64,000 nt of DNA. It comes from Pyrenula massariospora (taxonomy: Eukaryota > Ascomycota > Eurotiomycetes > Pyrenulales > Pyrenulaceae). Position 1 is the stretch's first letter, and every line of letters starts with the position of its first letter. A program made the position numbers and the translations under genes. The notes below the pieces were generated by a model. That model made no database searches and had not been told where the DNA came from. It worked only from the letters and a program-made list of their open reading frames with translations. The stretch spans positions 744,001-808,000 of the forward strand of contig JAGFMI010000003.1 in assembly GCA_021030905.1 (NCBI GenBank). The letters run 5' to 3'. Positions 19,963-31,617 of this stretch are shown piece by piece.

Positions 19963-21153
19963 TCAGAGAACGTTGGCGCGCCTTAATGTTTCATCGATGT
20001 CGTCGATGTCCTCCATAATGCCTTCAAATTGTTCATCTAGGTCTTTCCTCTTCTCGTCTTCGTCCTCGCCCTTCCCCTTCGGTACTAGTTCTCGATATTT
20101 CTCTGTCGTCTGTTTCAGGCTCTTCAACATTCTCAGCATCCTCCGAGCATACAGCTCCATCTTCCTCAGCTTCTCTTTGTCCTGGTGGAGACTTTCTCTT
20201 ACACTACCCTCTCTCGTACTAGTCTCCCTAGTACTGTAGAAGTTCACACTGGCACTCCCTGCCCGCATCGAATCCTGCGACCCTGACCTGGCCTTATCCT
20301 TGCTCTCAGCAGCAACATCATATCCGCCCAAGTCGCCGCTGCCCCGCCGAGAGTGTACTTTTGACTGTGATGGTGAGCTATTTACCCGATATGTATATGA
20401 ACTAGCATAAGGGCTTGGACCAGGACTAGAATTTGTCCGCGTTGTTCGGGGTGGAGGTGGACCAGGAGAGGAGGGCGGTGTCCGTGCGAAGAAAGTGCGA
20501 ATCTTCCCCTTAGTTCCGCTGGTAGAATCACTGGAGCGGGGACGAGAAAGGGGGATATTGTCCGTGGAGCTACTGGTTTTGATTTTGCTCGGTGCGGAGG
20601 AGTTGGTCTTTGGCCTAGCCTCGGAGCGCTTGACGGGTTCAGGACGGCGCCGGGGAGGGGAGTCTTCACGGCGTGCTGACGGCCTGGTAGATGATCGCTT
20701 CAAGTAAGATTGCACAAGTTCATCATCTGAAGAGGAGTCATCTTCGACGAAGTAGCGGTAGCGGGCGCGACGTTCTGATCGTTTGGCCCTTTCTTGCGCT
20801 GACGCATATGAGGACTGGGATAACAGTTCCCCTCCAAATCCCCGGGATAAAGGCTTTTCAGATGGCCGGCTTCTAGCTGGCGGCTCTGCTTTGTTTATCC
20901 CATGCTCCTTTCTTAACTCCTCCAATCTTAGGACACTGTCGTAACGCTCACGTGCTCTATCATCACTAAGCACTCGATAAGCTTCTTGAACGCGATGAAA
21001 GGTTTCTTCAGCTTTTGTACGATCACCGTCAGCCAGCCCAGTAACTTTATCCGGGTGGTTTTTTATCACAAGCTTGCGGTGAGCTGTTCTAATCTCAGAT
21101 AGCATTGCGTCTTTAGGGACACCAAGGACCTCGTAATGAGTTGCGCCAGCCAT
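19963..21153 (-). CDS. J-domain (DnaJ/Hsp40-type) protein
   Basis: Single exon, 396 residues, from ATG 21153; the longer frame to 21225 begins at GTG. The J domain is at about residues 4-72: HYEVLGVPKDA, the essential HPD motif (KNHPDKV), and YRVLSDDRARERYD. It stimulates Hsp70 ATPase. The domain is followed by a long Ser/Arg/Pro-rich disordered region and a C-terminal Lys/Glu-rich coiled coil (KEKLRKMELYARRMLRML onwards). There is no zinc-finger or DnaJ C-terminal substrate domain, so it is class III (type C). The client is unknown. Intronless. Confidence 0.88.
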   Translation of the reverse strand: MAGATHYEVLGVPKDAMLSEIRTAHRKLVIKNHPDKVTGLADGDRTKAEETFHRVQEAYRVLSDDRARERYDSVLRLEELRKEHGINKAEPPARSRPSEKPLSRGFGGELLSQSSYASAQERAKRSERRARYRYFVEDDSSSDDELVQSYLKRSSTRPSARREDSPPRRRPEPVKRSEARPKTNSSAPSKIKTSSSTDNIPLSRPRSSDSTSGTKGKIRTFFARTPPSSPGPPPPRTTRTNSSPGPSPYASSYTYRVNSSPSQSKVHSRRGSGDLGGYDVAAESKDKARSGSQDSMRAGSASVNFYSTRETSTREGSVRESLHQDKEKLRKMELYARRMLRMLKSLKQTTEKYRELVPKGKGEDEDEKRKDLDEQFEGIMEDIDDIDETLRRANVL

Positions 21154-22231
21154 CTCTCCTTCGCAGGGACATATGTTGCGCTTAGGAATGGCCGAGTTGC
21201 GTGAGCGGTCTGCTTCAGAGCACACTTGGAACAGCCTAAGTAACGCGATCCACTGGATTAGAACCTCCCATAAGCTTGGATAGAAGTTTTAGGAAGCTGC
21301 ATAACCCAGCGAAGAGGCTGTCTCAGTCTCTTGCTCTTTAGAAATTCCAATCGGCCTTATTAGAGAACATTAGCTATCTCTCCGCCGAAATCCGTGGTCA
21401 AAAGAAGCTCATTGAGGCAATATTCATTCACACGCATGTATAGTGTGCAAGCTTAAAAATGGATATGTAGGCTTGGCCTGCTCTGTTCTTTCGCATGTTC
21501 GCGGGCTCTGCAAGAAAAAATTCCTTAGTCTGATCTCTGGCACTTGGCGAGACAGCCGCAGCCTTGCGACAGCGATGCGATTGGCGGGCATCGGCGGCAT
21601 GGCGTGTTGACCTACCATTCTTGCAACTACAAGTAGATTTAAACTCTGGAACTATTTCGTGAATAACCGAAGTCTTTTATCCTCTAAACTTGCATTGTTT
21701 CAGGTGGATACGTGATGGTTGAGATGCGGCGGCTGTCTCGCCTTCCGTCGTATCTGACCAATCCATTGCCGCAATCGCGAGCTAAGCTTTGGCAGAGCAT
21801 TGCTACGGTCTACGAGCATAATATTCTTGTAGGCTAGAAAGATGTACGATACAAAACGCAAATAACCTGCTGACTATTCAGAGACAGAGCGCCGATGTAT
21901 CTGCCACGCCAAATTGATCGATAAGAGCTGCGGCCGCGCAACTATCGTATCCGAAGAAATATGTCATTCTCTGTAGATCAATAGCAAGCCACATATTGTT
22001 TGAGCTGAGGAACATTCTCCAAATTCTCATCATCCCTTCCACGCAATTGCCATTCATGTTGCTAGATCTCGAATCAATTATCCATGCGCATAAGGCCACC
22101 CAGTACGCATCACCTGCTCCTCCAATAGACAACGAAAGTTGATCTTCAACCTGACTTTAGGCACGTTCCCACCCTGTTGGTCGCCATGTATCAAGTCTGA
22201 ATACTTTGAGGCTTGAAAGCTCGACGTCGAT
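21154..22231. other. Intergenic, no supported gene
   Basis: An 84-codon minus frame at 21878-22132 lacks recognisable features. Contains the promoter of the J-protein gene at its left end. Confidence 0.5.
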
Positions 22232-22941
22232 CTAGTTCTTGAGCTCAGCATATGTTTCCAAATCAGGCTCTAGAAAGAAGGCTATCAGTTTCGATCTTAA
22301 GGATCCTGTCGGTGTCTAGACATACCTGCAACAAGCTCTTCGTAAAGGAGGTCAGCTGGCGGGAAACGTGGAGGGGTTGGTTCTGGTCTGCCTTCGAAAA
22401 ATGTAGTTTCTTGAGATGCGTGATCATTGCTGAGTGCTCCTGCTGCCGAGACTGGTCTTCGAGTTGGTATAACCACACTCAGCTTCTTTGACTCTGACCG
22501 CTTTTTCTTGTCCGCGGTGGTAGATTTTCGGATCCGCGGTCTCGCACCTTTGAAGCAACTCGGCCCAATTCTTGACTCACGCGTCCACTCTTGAGCAAAG
22601 TAGAAAGAACGGATTCGACAGAGGAGCACAAATACCGGGCAAAGGCTGGGCTGCCATGTAAGATTGAGGGCGGGGTCCAGGATCTGTCGGAAGTCTTCTC
22701 GGGTAATGAATGCGCCATCTTGGTCAATAGTCTTATCGAGGATGATCTGACGAGCGGCAGGGGTCTGTTTAGACTTCATCCGTGCCATGTCAGGTAGGAA
22801 GAATAGCACCTGACCGCTGCTGGGGTCAAGCACGTACTGGTCATCCTTGATCTGGTCTGGCAGGGCGTCAAGGTACTCCAGAATAGTGCCGACGGAGCTA
22901 CGAATCGTGAACTCCTCTGGTGGAAAGACGTAGGTGGCCAT
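22232..22941 (-). CDS. Conserved-looking hypothetical protein
   Basis: Exon 1 is 22941-22326; intron GTATGT...TTTCTAG; exon 2 is 22269-22232; 217 residues. The second exon adds EPDLETYAELKN, in good frame. The N-terminal 110 residues look globular (FPPEEFTIRSSVGTILEYLD, QYVLDPSSGQVLFFLPDM). A basic Lys/Arg-rich segment (RKSTTADKKKRSESKK) that could be a nuclear localisation signal follows, then a Pro-rich end. I do not recognise the family. A GTGAGT within exon 1 (about 22580) could mark another intron. Confidence 0.6.
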
Positions 22942-25900
22942 CACGGAGGCGGAGAGGGGCGCTCAACACAACAACCTGTAGATGTTTTTGTTCAAGCTGC
23001 ATACCTCGACATATGCTGATTGTCATGCCCTCTAGGGCGGGACCTGCAAGACTCGAGCATCTGATTCAAACTTGACCATAGCGTCACAGTTGTAGTGAAT
23101 ATTCTTATGGACTACTTTGCAGAGTAGCCTGCGGATTGGCGGTCTGGGAATCACCGTTGCGTTGAATAAGCCGATGAAAATCTTGGCCGTGTATATCGAA
23201 TTAATAGGATAATCCTGCGAGCACCTCGGGCTGACGGCTGCTTGACTGAGATTTGAGCAAGTCAGTGTTTGTGATATTTTCCTTGCAGCTCTTGGTTAGT
23301 CGTGTGACACAAGAGCGTCAGGGTCTGGAAGGGGTGCAATATCATAAATTCTACGCATTTTGTAGACGACCAGCCAGCCAGCGGAAACCTCTTTTCAACT
23401 ATTTAGTATTCGCTATGCTGTGATTTCCAAGGTTGGTTTGTACGGCTAAAACCACCTTTCAATACTGACCGAGCACAAAAGTATGACGAGTATTGTAGAT
23501 TAAGTTTCTGAAACTATAGTAAGGTAGAATTACGGGCTATTCAACGTTATGAAATCACATATTTATAGGTTGGAGGATTCTCTTAACCAGCGATGCATTA
23601 AATGCATCATATTTACAGGCAGCATCGCAGGGAGGTGGAATCGAAGCCGCCCAAAATCGTATCAAAACCCAGCACATACCGGTGACGGATATTTGTCGAA
23701 GATAGATGGCCCGCTGGTACCGGATGTGAGCAACTGCACAGCTCCAGAATCTTGCAAGGCCGCTGAATCTCCTTGCTGGTATAGCATCCATTTTTGAGTT
23801 TATATTTGCTTGACTAGCAGTATTGTTGTGCCCTCAAAAGGGTCAATTGCCTCAGAAAATGTTTCCCTATAAAATGGATGACAGTAGTAGCATTCATAAA
23901 TTGCGAGTAGATTCCTTAGACACCAGGGTGTAGGATATGTATAGAACCCCCACAATAACGGAATAAATGGGTCATAGGCGCGAAAGAAACGAGGTAGCGG
24001 GTAGTAAACGGATCGGTTGCGCGCGTATCAGGAGAGGCTCTAGAGAGATACAAGAGATAGTAGACCTAATTCAAACACGGTGTGGATATAGAATCAGGGA
24101 CTTACGGGACAAGCTGGAAAGATTCAGAATCCCATATGGCAGGAAAATCGCCATTAGAGCTCTTGACGAGCTCTCCACGAACTGGGAATTGGTTGCACTG
24201 TTTGCTGTGATACACAACAGCTCGGTGTCGCCTTCGGGTTGCCGAAATGATTGCTGGAAGGGGGATCCGTCAAACACAAAGTCTCTGAATGTCGTCGGGA
24301 GACACTTGATGCCATTCGTTGCACCCACCATAACCGGCGGTTCGTTGTATGTGGACTTTCAACCTTGGCCTGATGCTTCTCGTCTGCCTCGAATTGGGGA
24401 AATTCCAATGTCCTCGTTCTCGATCCAGTTGCGCACGCGTCTTCTGCGACATTTCGCTCTAGAGAGCATGGGATGCTTCTGAGGTGAAACACTTTGTTGG
24501 AAATGAGGTAGCATAGGTAGGCAAGTCAAGATGTCGGCCCCTCGCGGTCAAAAGATTGGTCTTAACCTCTGTTCCCGTCGAAGTCGGCCTTCATTACCTC
24601 CTGCCAGCTGATTAAAGCCCACCTTCCAATAGATTCACATACATTCAACGTACCGGCCCACTCGCACCTTCCTCTCGACTTCCTCGTTGCACTCGATCGG
24701 CGCCGATGGACGAGGCAAGAGTGGAAGCGACGATGCTGACGCGACGCGACGTGATTCCCGCTCTTTAAAACCCTCGGCCGTCGCCCTCTTCGTTCTTCTT
24801 CTTCTTCTTTTCTTTTCTTCTCTCCAATCGACCAGGTGAGTCATGTCCCTTGCTGTGGTTTGTGCTAATCCTGCTCCTCCTTCACACTACACGAGGATGC
24901 TCGTCTCTTCCTAGTACTTAGGTAGAGTTAAAGAAACTCACGGAGCTTGAAGGCTGCTTCTCATAGAGTATGCATTAGTACCAAGTCTCTTTCTAGAGCA
25001 TCCCAGATCAGAGTAGCAGTCAGATTCCAAGGAGTCTGTCTGCACGCTCCCGAGTGGGTGCAGATTGCCTTTATCATTAGGCTTGACGCTCAATCTGGGG
25101 AGTACATTTTTGGAACAGTTGGAACGAGGATGGAAAGTTGTGTATTGGTGGCCTGTCAACTGCTTGTCTTTGACAATGTTTGGCGATAGATAGATTAGCG
25201 AGATAGACTTCGTGCTGAATAGAAAGCTGTCTGTGTTCTGCGGCAAAGACCGATTGAGGTCGATTTGAAAACAACCCAGTGATAGCCAGTCAGTACCCCG
25301 TCAGCCTGCTACCCTACCACGCGTCGGAATTAGATAGATGCATTGTATCCAGGCACCAGAGAATGGGCTTGCGGGCAAGCAATCCTTATAACTCGTGTCA
25401 TTTGACCCATTCCGAGCAGATCATCGGGGATATATCACCACTCGGACGGCTTTGAAGATTCCTGATCTCAGAATAAACACGGATGTCCCTGAGTAAACAA
25501 TCCTGCATCCGCCGTGGACCACAGTCAAGCCATGCTTGATGATCACTGGCCACGCTTGACTCATCATTGATCAGATATTAGGTAATAATTGCCCGTCTCT
25601 ACCTAGTAGGTAAGCAGAGTTAAAGAATCTCTGCCGATCATGGAAGGGTAGCAGGAGATTGCAGACATTTATACTTCGCGGAGTTGCGCCAAGGCTGTTG
25701 CCCGCACACCGAGGGACAGTCTATTGCGTCGCGAAGACTGGTTGGTAACCACGAAACAGTGTTTCTAGGAAAGCTCCATTCTCCAACCCGGAAGTATTTA
25801 TAGAGTTCCAGAATGCCGGTCCACCTCCGAGTCTAGGTCAAGAAGCTGTCCAGGAGGTTCCCTCGCACACACTGATCTCAGAGCATGATGGTCTATTGTG

Positions 25901-26437
25901 CCGGCAAAGCTGGTGCAAGCAAGAAACCAGGTTTTCGCAATGGAATATTACGATGTATGCAACTGACACGCGCCGAGCTCATTGCGAATGGGTATTGACA
26001 GATCATTGTCGATCTGCTCTGTGGTAAAACGACGTCCTTTTCTCAGGTCATGGAGAAAGGAAAGGGAGAGAATACAAAGAAGCGTGTCAAAAGATGACAT
26101 CTCACACACCGAGCGCTGGCCCCTCCTATTCTCCAGTCCTGGCACTCGTTAAGTATAGCCGTTGTCGCCTAATTGAATCTTCGACGTGCTCGCTGTAGCC
26201 GCGGAGGGCTGGGACAGTGAAATTGCTCAAAAAACATTTCACGGGGGAGGGCCAAATGATATCGAAGGGGCTCACAGGCATGCAGGGAAAGATTAAATAA
26301 TAAAAGGAAGCTTACGTAGCATCCGCCGTTCTTATTTGATACACATAGCGCTACCTCACTGCTTCGAGCAACGCAAGCCTGTACAAAAATTTCTTTTCCA
26401 TCCTCGGACCCTGGCCTTTTCACCACCGCTCGCCAAC
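22942..26437. other. 3.5-kb gene-poor region
   Basis: The longest frame is 23967-24482 plus (171 codons, no domain, mirrored by open frames on the other strand). A pyrimidine-rich tract (CTTCTTCTTC type, about 24793-24830) followed by CAGGTGAGT could be a promoter/5'UTR splice donor of an uncoding transcript. Diverged repeats occur at 25.70-25.93 kb. No tRNA or rRNA recognised. Confidence 0.45.
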
Positions 26438-27681
26438 TCAATGATCGTGCGACCTCGGTGGTATTGGCTCCCTTTGATTCGTGACCCCGCCATCCATCCC
26501 CCTCTTCATTACAGGCGTTTTCGGCGTAGGTGGTGTGTACACAATCTTCCTTGTCTTTATCGGTGCCCACTTGTAACGCTTAACCCAGACTGATAATGCC
26601 CATAATGCCGACGTGATGATTACAACCTGCCAGCCCATTTTCTTCCTCTCATCGCTCTCTGGTTCGGCGGTCCAGTTCAGGAATTCAGTAACGTCTTTAG
26701 CCATTTGCGAGGTTGTGGCGGGCGTCCCATCCTCATACTCAACGAGACCGTCGTAGAGCACTCGAGCCATGGCGATACCGGTGCCAGGAAAGTACGGGTT
26801 AAAATTCAGGCCGGATTGCACGGTCGCACCTGCTGGGGGTTCTTCCGGATAACCAGTGATTAAACTAAAGATGTAGTTACAGCCACCGTGTCGTGCTTTA
26901 ACGATCAAGCTTAGATCCGGGGGAAGGGCACCGTTGTTTGCAGCGCGAGCGGCTTCGTCATTCTTGTAGGGTGCAAGTAGGTAATCTGAGAGTTTTCCTG
27001 GACGCTTTTCAATCTCACCCTCGTCATTGGGTTCGGTGTCATATTCATTCTCTTCGGCCATAGCTTTCATCTCGTCGACAGTCGCCATAACGCCGACAAA
27101 GCTCCGGTAAGGGACTCGCTTAAGGGAATGACACGCTGCACAGACCTCCCGGTAAACTTGAAAGCCTCGCCGTAATCTGTGGCAAGTCAGAGCAGAGCTT
27201 GAGATCACATCGAGCGAGTGTCGTACGATTGATGATCAAATGTCTTGTACCATTTGGTGTGCTCCCAGGGATACTGCGTCGGATGCAGACTGAAAAAATG
27301 TTAGTGCACCATGCTGACGATAGAGAGATGGAAACTTGTACCCTTCTTCTGCTGGCGTCATCGCAAAGGCTTCCTGCCCGAACTGGTAGTAATACCAGGC
27401 AATTGACCCCACCGCCAAAGCTGTGGCTGCGCTGGCATGCAGTGTGAGATTGAGAGGGGAGCCATTCTGAGCCGAGGTGGAAGAGGTCGTTGACGATGCT
27501 GAAGAAGAGGATGATCGCTGGCCGGACGAACGTGTCAGTAATTGATCGGGGTGCTTTACTATAAGGTATGGAGAGAAGTAGGCTTCTCGAAGTTCAAGTA
27601 ACCTACTGTAGTTGTCCTTGGAAGACTCTGTCGCGCAGCAACCCGGGCGGGCACGCTGCGAAAAGCTGAGCGTGCCAGCAT
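26438..27681 (-). CDS. CYT1: Cytochrome c1, heme protein of respiratory complex III
   Basis: Exons 27681-27607, 27517-27342, 27289-27227 and 27176-26438; 350 residues. An Arg/Ser-rich mitochondrial presequence (MLARSAFRSVPARVAARQ) is followed by a second hydrophobic sorting stretch (LTLHASAATALAVGSIAWYYY). The heme c attachment motif CAACH lies at residues 117-121, after RRGFQVYREV. Other family blocks are RPGKLSDYL, LPPDLSLIVKARHGG and the heme-ligand Met region PYFPGTGIAMARVL. A C-terminal membrane anchor (WQVVIITSALWALSVWVKRYKW) ends in KTRKIVYTPPTPK. It passes electrons from the Rieske protein to cytochrome c in the inner membrane, facing the intermembrane space. About 24 residues follow the usual end; a GTAATG there may start an unannotated last intron. 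Confidence 0.95.
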
Positions 27682-27898
27682 ATTGGTGCAGATGTATGAT
27701 CCAAGCTTCGGATGAACGTTTGGATCTTGAAAAGAGGCTTGTCGCCGCTGGCGAAAAGGAAGATGCGGGATGGGGGTGCGGAATTGACTTGGGACGAGAA
27801 ATCGATGTTGAGCACTACTGGCGACCTGAGCTTTTGATTGGCTTGACTTTGTCTTACATTTGATTGGCTGAAGCTGGAGCTGTGGCCAAGGTCGCTCT

Positions 27899-28202
27899 CG
27901 AGGCTGGGTGACAGAAGTCGTGGCCAAGCTTACCGGCTAATGGTTGGGTATAAAAATGGTCACGACCTCTCTCTCTCAGTCTTAAATTATATTTACACTT
28001 ACTAATTAATAATCGGGTATAGAAATGGCCGCAATCTCTCTTCTCCAGTCTCAAGTTGTAGCCACGCTTACCGACTAATGATCGGGTAGAGAAATGGCCA
28101 CGACCTCTCTCCCCCAGCCTCGAGTCGTGGCCCCCTTACCGGCTAATAATCGGCCTTTTGAGCCTGAAGGGGGCCCCCAACGACTTCTGTCACCCAGCCT
28201 CG
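27899..28202. mobile_element. MITE-like element with 23-bp terminal inverted repeats
   Basis: The ends at 27899-27921 and 28180-28202 are perfect inverted repeats of 23 bp (outer part CGAGGCTGGGTGACAGAAG). The interior has no coding potential and consists of a 69-bp tandem array. Target-site duplication not clear. The inner word CAGAAGTCGTGGC is shared with the ends of the element at 45914-45995, suggesting one transposase family mobilised both. Confidence 0.8.
27920..28150. repeat. 69-bp tandem repeat inside the MITE
   Basis: Units start at 27920, 27989, 58 bases into 28000 (28058) and 28127, so exactly 69 bp apart; three full copies and one partial. Each has a TTACCG(G/A)CTAAT(G/A)ATCGGGTA-type core and an AAATGGCCACGACCTCTC-type second half. 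The second copy is the most diverged and AT-shifted. Confidence 0.9.
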
Positions 28203-28351
28203 TCCGCAGATGGAAGGTGTAGCGGGCTTTGTTTGGCATCGCCGTCATCATGCGGTGACGAGTTGACGAAGCGTGAAACGTAACACAAAGAAATCAAGAC
28301 ATCAGCTTCGACCATTCTCGCCCCTAACCAGACGTGAGACATGCATTGGAA

Positions 28352-31013
28352 ATGTCTCTCATCGAATCCTTTTCAGCCTCTGAAAACGACACTGACAAGA
28401 ACAACTGGCTCGCCCAGGCAACAAGAGAGAGTCAGCGCAATCTTGGGGTGCAGGTAGCTTTATCTGTCGTGTTCGGTCTGAGCGCTTTTCTCACCTTCTG
28501 CGTGAGTACATCAACTCAGATTCAAAGTTTACAGCTGATGCGACTGAACAGACATTGAGACCGAAGTGGCGGGAGCTGTATGGCGCGCGAAAACGACAAA
28601 GAAATGCTGCGTCTCATCTCCCCGAGCTTCCAGACACTTTCTTTGGCTGGATTCCTATAATTTATCGCCTTACAGATGAGGACATTTTGGTCTCGGCTGG
28701 ACTCGACGCTTTCGCCGTTCGTAAGCCTCTTCAAAAATGCTTGCATTAATTGACCCCTGACTAGTTCTTGTCTTTCTTCACGTACGCCATCAAATACCTC
28801 TGTGTCGCACTTTTTTTTTCGCTTGTCGTCATCTTACCAGTGAATTGGAAATATCTCGGCTACAATGGCGTCTTAGGGACTCGTCCACCGTCTAATGAGA
28901 CCGACGACACTTCTGTGCTCTTGACCAAGCCTACGATCTCGGCAAACTCCACGATCCCGGACTATAATCCTTTCAGCCCGGGCAACCAGCCTTTCCTGTG
29001 GATGCACGTCTTGTTCGTCTACTTCTTCACGGGTTTGGCCATTCGACTGCTTGTGAGCACAACATCAAGAATCATTGGGATTAGGCAGGGATATTTGGGC
29101 TCTCAGTCGACACTTACAGACCGCACCCTCCGACTTTCTGGTATCCCCGAAAATATGCGCACAGAAGAGAGTATCACTGCCTTCATTGAAAATCTTAATA
29201 TTGGCAAGGTGGAAAATGTGATGATATGTAAAGACTGGAAGATACTTGACAAGTTCATCGCCGATCGGCTAGCCTGTCTACGAAAGTTGGAAGAGGCATG
29301 GACAGTCCACCTCGGCTTTCGTCGGATCGAGCGGAATAATGGCTCCCTTCCCATTGTGCAGCCGCCACCTCCTGCGCCGGAGATCGATGATTCTACTCAA
29401 GAGGATAGCCGCCTCTTGTCCGGTACGCAAATGGATTCTGGTCACGTAACTCCATATGCTAGGGACCGTCCCACTACAAGGATTTGGTACGGACTGTTCA
29501 AATTAAGAAGCCGCAAAATTGACGCCATTGACTATTACGAAGAGAGATTGCGGCAACTAGATGATCAAATCCAGATCGCGAGGCAGAAAGATTACAAGCC
29601 GACACCTTTGGCGTTCGTGACGATGGAGTCCACGGCTGCTTGCCAAATGGCAGTGCAGGCTATATTGGACCCTACACCTGGACGACTCTTAGCCAGCCTT
29701 GCGCCACCGCCAGCTGATGTTCTTTGGCAGAATACGTACCTTCCTCGATCGGCCCGCATGTTGCGGTCATGGGGGATTATGGTAGTGATTGGAGTACTGA
29801 CAATCTTCTGGGCTTTCACCTTAGCCCCGTTAGCTGGTCTCATCAATGTCGATACAATTGATGCTGTATTGCCAGGCTTCGCGGATTTACTGGATCAAAG
29901 CCCTGTAATTAGATCTTTGGTGACAACCGGTCTGCCAACTTTGGGTCTTACCTTGTTGACGGTTGCTGTACCATACCTGTATGACTGTCAGTTGATTGCT
30001 CCCTTGTATTTCTCGTGCTAATTACTTCCAGGGCTATCCAACATGCAAGGCATGACATCACAAGGCGATGTCGAACTCTCCGTAATCTCCAAGAATTTCT
30101 TTTTTGTGTTCTTCAACCTCTTCGTCATGTTCACTGTCTTTGGGACCGCATCAAAATTCTACGAATTCTGGAACAACCTGCGGGATGTGCTCACGGACAC
30201 ATCTTCCATTGCCAATGCTCTTGGAAAGTCCATCATGGGCCTCGCTCCATTCTACGCAAACCTTATCGTTCTCCAAGGCTTCGGTCTATTTCCATTCCGT
30301 CTTCTAGAGTTTGGCGCTGTCACGATGTACCCGGTTTTCCTTCTTGGCGCCAAAACACCTCGAGGTAAGCAAGCTATGTCTTCTAGCTGATCACTGTCTA
30401 ACTCACGAAAGATTACGCCGAGCTTGTTCAACCTCCAGTATTCAGCTATGGCTTCTACTTGCCTCAGTCAATACTCATCTTCAACATTTGCACCGTCTAT
30501 AGTGTCCTGCCCAGCTCATGGGTTATGAGCTTGTTTGGTTTGATATACTTCTGCATCGGTCGGTTTGTTTACAAGTATCAGCTGCTGTACGCTATGGACC
30601 ATAGGCATCACTCAACCGGCAGAGCGTGGCCTATGATATGCAATAGAATCATGGTAGGACTGGTCTTTTTCCAGATCACTATGATCGGCATACTCGCCGC
30701 CAATAAGGCGATCACGCGCTCAATCCTAGTGCTCCCAGCTCTGGTTGGCACTGTCTGGTTCAACATTTACTTTCAACGGACATATCAGCCTTTAATGAAG
30801 TTCATCGCTTTGAGAAGTATCAATCGCGAAGACGAATCAGACCTTCCATCACTCCCAACCCCAAGATGGGACCGAGACGTCAATCAGAGCGATTCTGGCC
30901 ACTCCGACCGAGATCGTGACCTACGATATATTAATCCTAGCATTAACGCTCCCTTGGAGGATTTGTGGATCCAAAAAGGCACCTCCAGTGGCCAAGATGG
31001 ACGTGCTATATAG
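28352..31013 (+). CDS. CSC1/TMEM63 (OSCA-like) membrane channel family protein
   Basis: Exons 28352-28501, 28552-28716, 28765-29986, 30032-30364 and 30412-31013; 823 residues. The N-terminal helix (VALSVVFGLSAFLTF) and YGARKR/GWIPIIYRLTDEDILVSAGLDA precede two more helices (FLSFFTYAIKYLCVALFFSLVVILPVNW) and FLWMHVLFVYFF. A cytosolic RRM-like loop contains RTLRLSGIPENMRTEE and TPLAFVTMES. The RSN1_7TM core (SARMLRSWGIMVVIGVLTIFWAFTL onwards to YQPLMKF) completes the fold. This family forms osmo- or mechanosensitive cation channels or lipid scramblase-like proteins at the plasma membrane or ER. The second donor (GTTCGT at 28717) is unusual but gives the family-consistent GLDAFAFLSFF junction; the nearby GTAAGC would shift frame. 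Confidence 0.92.
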
Positions 31014-31617
31014 TATACATATCATCTTTCGTTATCTTGGTCTTTGTTGCATAGCGAACAGCGTGTGGTGCATGGCATTTAGATATTTCAGATACCCTAT
31101 GTGCGAGACAGAATTGAAGTTGAAATGGATGTAGTAATGGATGTCGGAATGTTTAAATTATACCCTGTGTAACTGCATCGTTCATCTAGGATGCTATTTC
31201 CTACTGGCGGTTGGACTCGAGAGTCATGGGACAGATGTGCTTTCCCTCTGTTCGTGTATTTGCCGTGGTGGTCCTTTCCCGCACCTCCTGGTATTTATTA
31301 GCAGAGTTACCCCAGATCTTATCTCCAACGTTGCACCGCTGTTGTTATATCGTCTCTTTTCTCATAGCCAGATCATTACCTACCTTCTACACCTTTGCTT
31401 TTAACCTTTTAATCCTATAGCCCTCTTTGCAGGGTCGTACGCGATCCTAAATCGCTCTCTTTCTCATTAATATTCTGTTACGGCCTCGCAAATATTTATC
31501 AGCAGAGGTATTGCCGAGGTCACTCACCCAAGGTCATCGTCCACACCTTCGACCTCGGCAGCCGAAACCTTCGATCCACCTCATATTACCTTTCTTGATT
31601 GCGGACAAGCTAGAGTC
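31014..31617. other. Intergenic
   Basis: 3' flank of the CSC1-like gene and promoter/5'UTR of the F-box gene. No gene seen. Confidence 0.6.

Larger units (their letters stand above)
27682..28351. promoter_or_regulatory. Divergent promoter region of CYT1 and the CSC1-like gene
   Basis: 670 bp between the two start codons, nearly half of it occupied by the MITE-like element at 27899-28202. Regulatory sites not resolved. Confidence 0.5.

Noticed and set aside
23967-24482. 171-codon plus ORF
   Set aside because: No family features, no splice context, and comparable frames on the other strand.
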